Shown here: positions 61,430-64,000 of the stretch, piece by piece
How the letters are laid out: every line of letters starts with the position of its first letter
Numbering within the stretch: position 1 is the first letter of the stretch
Origin: Bifidobacterium eulemuris
Lineage (GTDB): Bacteria > Actinomycetota > Actinomycetes > Actinomycetales > Bifidobacteriaceae
Assembly (NCBI RefSeq): GCF_014898155.1
Contig: NZ_CP062938.1
Span: forward strand, 62,001-126,000
Direction of reading: 5' to 3'
Length of the DNA: 64,000 nt
The notes under the pieces: generated by a model
The model's database searches: none
What the model saw: only the letters and a program-made list of their open reading frames with translations
Told to the model about the DNA's origin: nothing
Position numbers and translations under genes: made by a program

Positions 61430-62749
61430 ATGCTTATCGATTTCAGTTTTGAAAACGTGACGAGTTTTCGTGATGAGCAGGCCTTCTCTATGACGCGTGA
61501 CGCACGTTTTGTCGAAGAAGGTGGTCCGTCGATTTCGACGGTGACCGCAGTGTATGGCGCCAATGCTTCCGGTAAATCCAATTTCCTATATGCGCTGCAT
61601 TCCATGCGCGACATGGTGGTGACGAGCTATAGCGCAGGCGACGGAACGTCGGACATCCATCGTGACCCGTTCCTGCTGCGAGAGAATCCGAACGATGCTG
61701 ATACCGCATTTTATGTGAGCTTCATCGCGACTGACGGACAAAAATACCGTTACTGGTTCCGTTTTGACGATCACGTGATTCACGAGGAAGAACTGTCGGT
61801 ATATAAGATCATGGATGAAGAGTCCGGCAAACTGTCGACGCATCCCTCCCGACTGTTCGCCCGAAATGAGACAGTGTTGGAGTTCGGACCGTCTTTTCGC
61901 GGTCCCAAAGCGCAAGTGAAGAAAACCGTCGAGCTGCGTCCCAACGCACTGGCTCTCTCCGCTTGCGCCGCCGCTGGCATTGAATGCACGCAGTCTGCGT
62001 TCGAGTTTTTCTCCACGGGTTTTGGATATTACGGCGGGGGAGGATTCGACAAAGAGTATCCCTTCATACTGGAACAGTTCAATCAGCAAAACGACTTTTC
62101 GAAGAAGCTTGCAGCATTGGTGAAGTATGCGGACTTCGGCATCAGCGGACTGCGAAGCGTGCCTGTGGAAGTGGACGCCAATATGTTCGAGCGGCTGAAG
62201 CACAAGTTCGTAGAGGAACTTGGAGCCGATGAGCAGAAGCTGGAGAAACTGTTCACACCGCAACAGCAGACGCGATTGATGTTCCGGCATGGCGGAGAGC
62301 GGTCTTTCGCCATGCTGGGTGTGGAACAGGAATCGGACGGCACCTTGGCGGCGCTTGCGTTCTTTTCGCTTGCGTTGAGAGTGCTGTCGCGTCCTTCCGT
62401 CACCCTGGTGGATAAGATCGATACGAGTCTGCATCCAACTTTGGTGAAGGAACTGGTGTCGTTGTTCGTTGATCCGCAGACCAATCTACATGGTTCGCAA
62501 CTGATTTTCACCACGCATGACGCGTCGTTAATCAATGTGACCGGAACCGCTGACCGCCTTATCGATCCCGACCAGATACGGTTGGTGGAGAAGAACGGCG
62601 ATGGCGCTTCGGAGATTTACCCCGTGACCGATCTCAAAGTGCGCAAGGGCGAGAACATCGGCAAGAACTATCTCAACGGTGTGTATGGAGCGACTCCGCG
62701 CCCGAACTTCCATGAGGCGTTTGCTGAGATGATGAGCTTGGAACACTGA
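61430..62749 (+). CDS. AAA_15/21-type ATPase (OLD/RloA-like) with altered Walker B
   Basis: 439 residues with GAGGAGGG. Walker A GANASGKS at 43-50, signature ESDGTLAAL at 301-309, then Walker B VTLVDKIDTSLHP: position 329 is Lys (AAG at 62414-62416) where the family has the catalytic Glu. D-loop and H-loop (TTHDASL) are normal. Such SMC-like ATPases act in phage defence (RloA, AbiL, OLD-type), often with a small partner gene. No RloB-like partner follows. The mutation may block ATP hydrolysis. Confidence 0.85.
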   Translation: MLIDFSFENVTSFRDEQAFSMTRDARFVEEGGPSISTVTAVYGANASGKSNFLYALHSMRDMVVTSYSAGDGTSDIHRDPFLLRENPNDADTAFYVSFIATDGQKYRYWFRFDDHVIHEEELSVYKIMDEESGKLSTHPSRLFARNETVLEFGPSFRGPKAQVKKTVELRPNALALSACAAAGIECTQSAFEFFSTGFGYYGGGGFDKEYPFILEQFNQQNDFSKKLAALVKYADFGISGLRSVPVEVDANMFERLKHKFVEELGADEQKLEKLFTPQQQTRLMFRHGGERSFAMLGVEQESDGTLAALAFFSLALRVLSRPSVTLVDKIDTSLHPTLVKELVSLFVDPQTNLHGSQLIFTTHDASLINVTGTADRLIDPDQIRLVEKNGDGASEIYPVTDLKVRKGENIGKNYLNGVYGATPRPNFHEAFAEMMSLEH

Positions 62750-62947
62750 GAATAACGACTTCTTGCACAGCAAAGATGCCAGTCGCTGACAGATGCAATG
62801 GACGGTTACGGATAATTTGAAACGTGAGTTTTTATCCGAGAATGCGGTACATTGTTCCGAGCCTTTGAGTTCCGTTGATAGCGCTCCAGGAATCCGGGTG
62901 TCGTCACGTGGCGAAGGCATTGCTTGAAAGGTTCACCTTCTTCTATC
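62750..62947 (+). other. Gap with a possible 44-codon frame
   Basis: The only frame of note runs 62793-62927 (MQWTVTDNLKREFLSENAVH and on). It has no good ribosome site and no recognised family. It could be the 3' end of a lost partner gene. Otherwise nothing is seen in this stretch. Confidence 0.25.
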
Positions 62948-64000
62948 ATGAGACTCATGATGGCTGCAGAGAAACTGAAGTTTTGTATTGTTCGGGTTCC
63001 TTATCCCAACCCATACAGTCCAGACAAAGATGGTGCACCTTCAAACTCGGAAGAATACAGGGAAGTCTTTGAGTATGAAATCGACCACGATCGAGATGCT
63101 TGGATTGCTCCGAAAACCAAACTGGAAGAAGTGACTGCTGAACTGACGCAAGCTAAGCGGCGTTTATTCACATGGCCGACGGTGTATATCGTGTGGTTTA
63201 AGTCCAAGGCTTCGGATGATGATCAACGCAGGGACAAATGGTGTGTGTATGTTGGGGAAACGCAGCATATCCACGAGAGAACGATGCAACATGTACAAGC
63301 CTCCAGCAAAGACAATTGGACAATTACGGATGACGAGGTGCTGTCCAATGTTGAGTCTGTGACTCAAAAAATTGTGAAATCTAGATTGGCTGAAGAGCAG
63401 CAAGCAGATGATTGCATAAACGAGGCGCTACGTGACCAACGGAAAGTCAATCAATACGTAATTTGGGAAAGTCATTTCAATAAGTCTTTAACGTTGGATG
63501 TGGAGAACAAGCTTATTGATTACATGAAATCGATAGACGATATTCATTGTCTCAATGGCCGGGGGAATCCTCAAGATCAGTATTTTACATCCGCATATCT
63601 TGATGACATTGTTTCGGGTGCATGGAAAAGACTTGTATCCGCCGACAAAGAAGGGATTTTCCCTCCAGAGGAACAGATTTGGCAGTCGTCTCTGTACAAG
63701 GTATCGCCTTTCCACAAGCTTGGAAAGGAACAGAATAGGGCTTTACAAGGTATTGTTTCTATAAGCGAGGATGTGCTTGAGAAGTGGACAGAGCCAAAGG
63801 ACACTCAGCTAATTCTTGTTGGAGGTGCTGCTGGTACAGGTAAGTCGATTTTGCTGAGCACGCTGTTCTATGAGTTGTCGCTCAAGCTGGGACATCAACC
63901 GGACTATGAGACAGATTCCTCAGCTAGGGTTCATCTGCTGGTGAATAACGATGATCAAATGCGGGTTTATGATGACATGGCTTTAAAACAAGGGCTTCAG
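62948..64000 (+). CDS. GIY-YIG-like plus DUF2075-type P-loop protein, 3' end outside window
   Basis: The open frame runs to the edge without a stop (351 visible residues). The start is unsure (ATG 62948, 62957 or 62960). About residues 75-115 hold a GIY-YIG-like segment (TVYIVWF, WCVYVGETQHIHERTMQHVQ). From about 265 comes SPFHKLGKEQNRALQGI, and a Walker A GGAAGTGKSILLSTLFYEL starts the DUF2075 helicase-like domain. Proteins with this layout occur in defence and mobile regions. Codons are more AT-rich than in the core genes. It follows the OLD-like ATPase on the same strand. Confidence 0.75.
   Translation, partial: MRLMMAAEKLKFCIVRVPYPNPYSPDKDGAPSNSEEYREVFEYEIDHDRDAWIAPKTKLEEVTAELTQAKRRLFTWPTVYIVWFKSKASDDDQRRDKWCVYVGETQHIHERTMQHVQASSKDNWTITDDEVLSNVESVTQKIVKSRLAEEQQADDCINEALRDQRKVNQYVIWESHFNKSLTLDVENKLIDYMKSIDDIHCLNGRGNPQDQYFTSAYLDDIVSGAWKRLVSADKEGIFPPEEQIWQSSLYKVSPFHKLGKEQNRALQGIVSISEDVLEKWTEPKDTQLILVGGAAGTGKSILLSTLFYELSLKLGHQPDYETDSSARVHLLVNNDDQMRVYDDMALKQGLQ

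Overview
The window is a high-GC chromosomal segment that looks like Bifidobacterium. It carries the fermentative pair pflB-pflA next to a DUF3000 gene, an RNase D-like gene and tig, a glutamine-dependent nadE, many actinobacterial Shine-Dalgarno starts, and no respiratory genes. The genus is inferred from gene content; I cannot fix the species. I saw no rRNA, tRNA or CRISPR array.

Layout. 0-7.3 kb: the 3' part of a membrane-anchored GH3 glycosidase with permuted domains, a cyclophilin-like lipoprotein, DedA, a two-component system and a FetAB-type ABC exporter. 7.4-43.7 kb: a large accessory redox region with seven intact aldo/keto reductases (one fused to a flavodoxin), two AKR/LysR relics, four flavodoxin-type domains, a quinone reductase, a zinc alcohol dehydrogenase, a ferric-reductase-like membrane flavoprotein, an alpha/beta hydrolase, a cupin, two cyclophilin-like lipoproteins, two TetR, three intact LysR and one MerR regulator, plus a HipBA module. 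It is interrupted by an IS607-type element, a DDE-transposase IS and IS scars (20.2-24.1 kb) and by a low-GC Firmicutes-like insert (26.25-27.75 kb). 43.7-58 kb: conserved housekeeping genes (ppiA, HAD phosphatase, M20 peptidase, nadE, pflB/pflA, DUF3000, rnd-like, tig, mazG). 58-64 kb: a variable tail with decayed genes, a DUF4143 ATPase behind four 22-bp iterons, a nucleotidyltransferase whose HEPN-like partner is cut off, an OLD/RloA-like ATPase with an altered Walker B, and a GIY-YIG plus P-loop protein running off the end.

How the genes work together. Five MerR-type promoters share the same dyad between a TTGACC -35 box and a -10 box 19 bp downstream. They precede the alcohol dehydrogenase, the hydrolase, two flavodoxins and a dead AKR, and one lies beside the merR gene itself. 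This supports a local regulon for reactive aldehydes or other electrophiles run by an NmlR/AdhR-like regulator (inference). A second theme is surface redox: two flavodoxin lipoproteins, a flavodoxin-AKR lipoprotein and a diheme ferric-reductase-like protein overlapping one of the flavodoxin genes suggest electron flow to the outer face of the membrane.

Non-coding structure includes two 192-bp palindromic elements with identical geometry but diverged sequence (7.46 and 39.17 kb), a dispersed CATCCTGAGCGGAGCG-type repeat family, and several palindromic operators.
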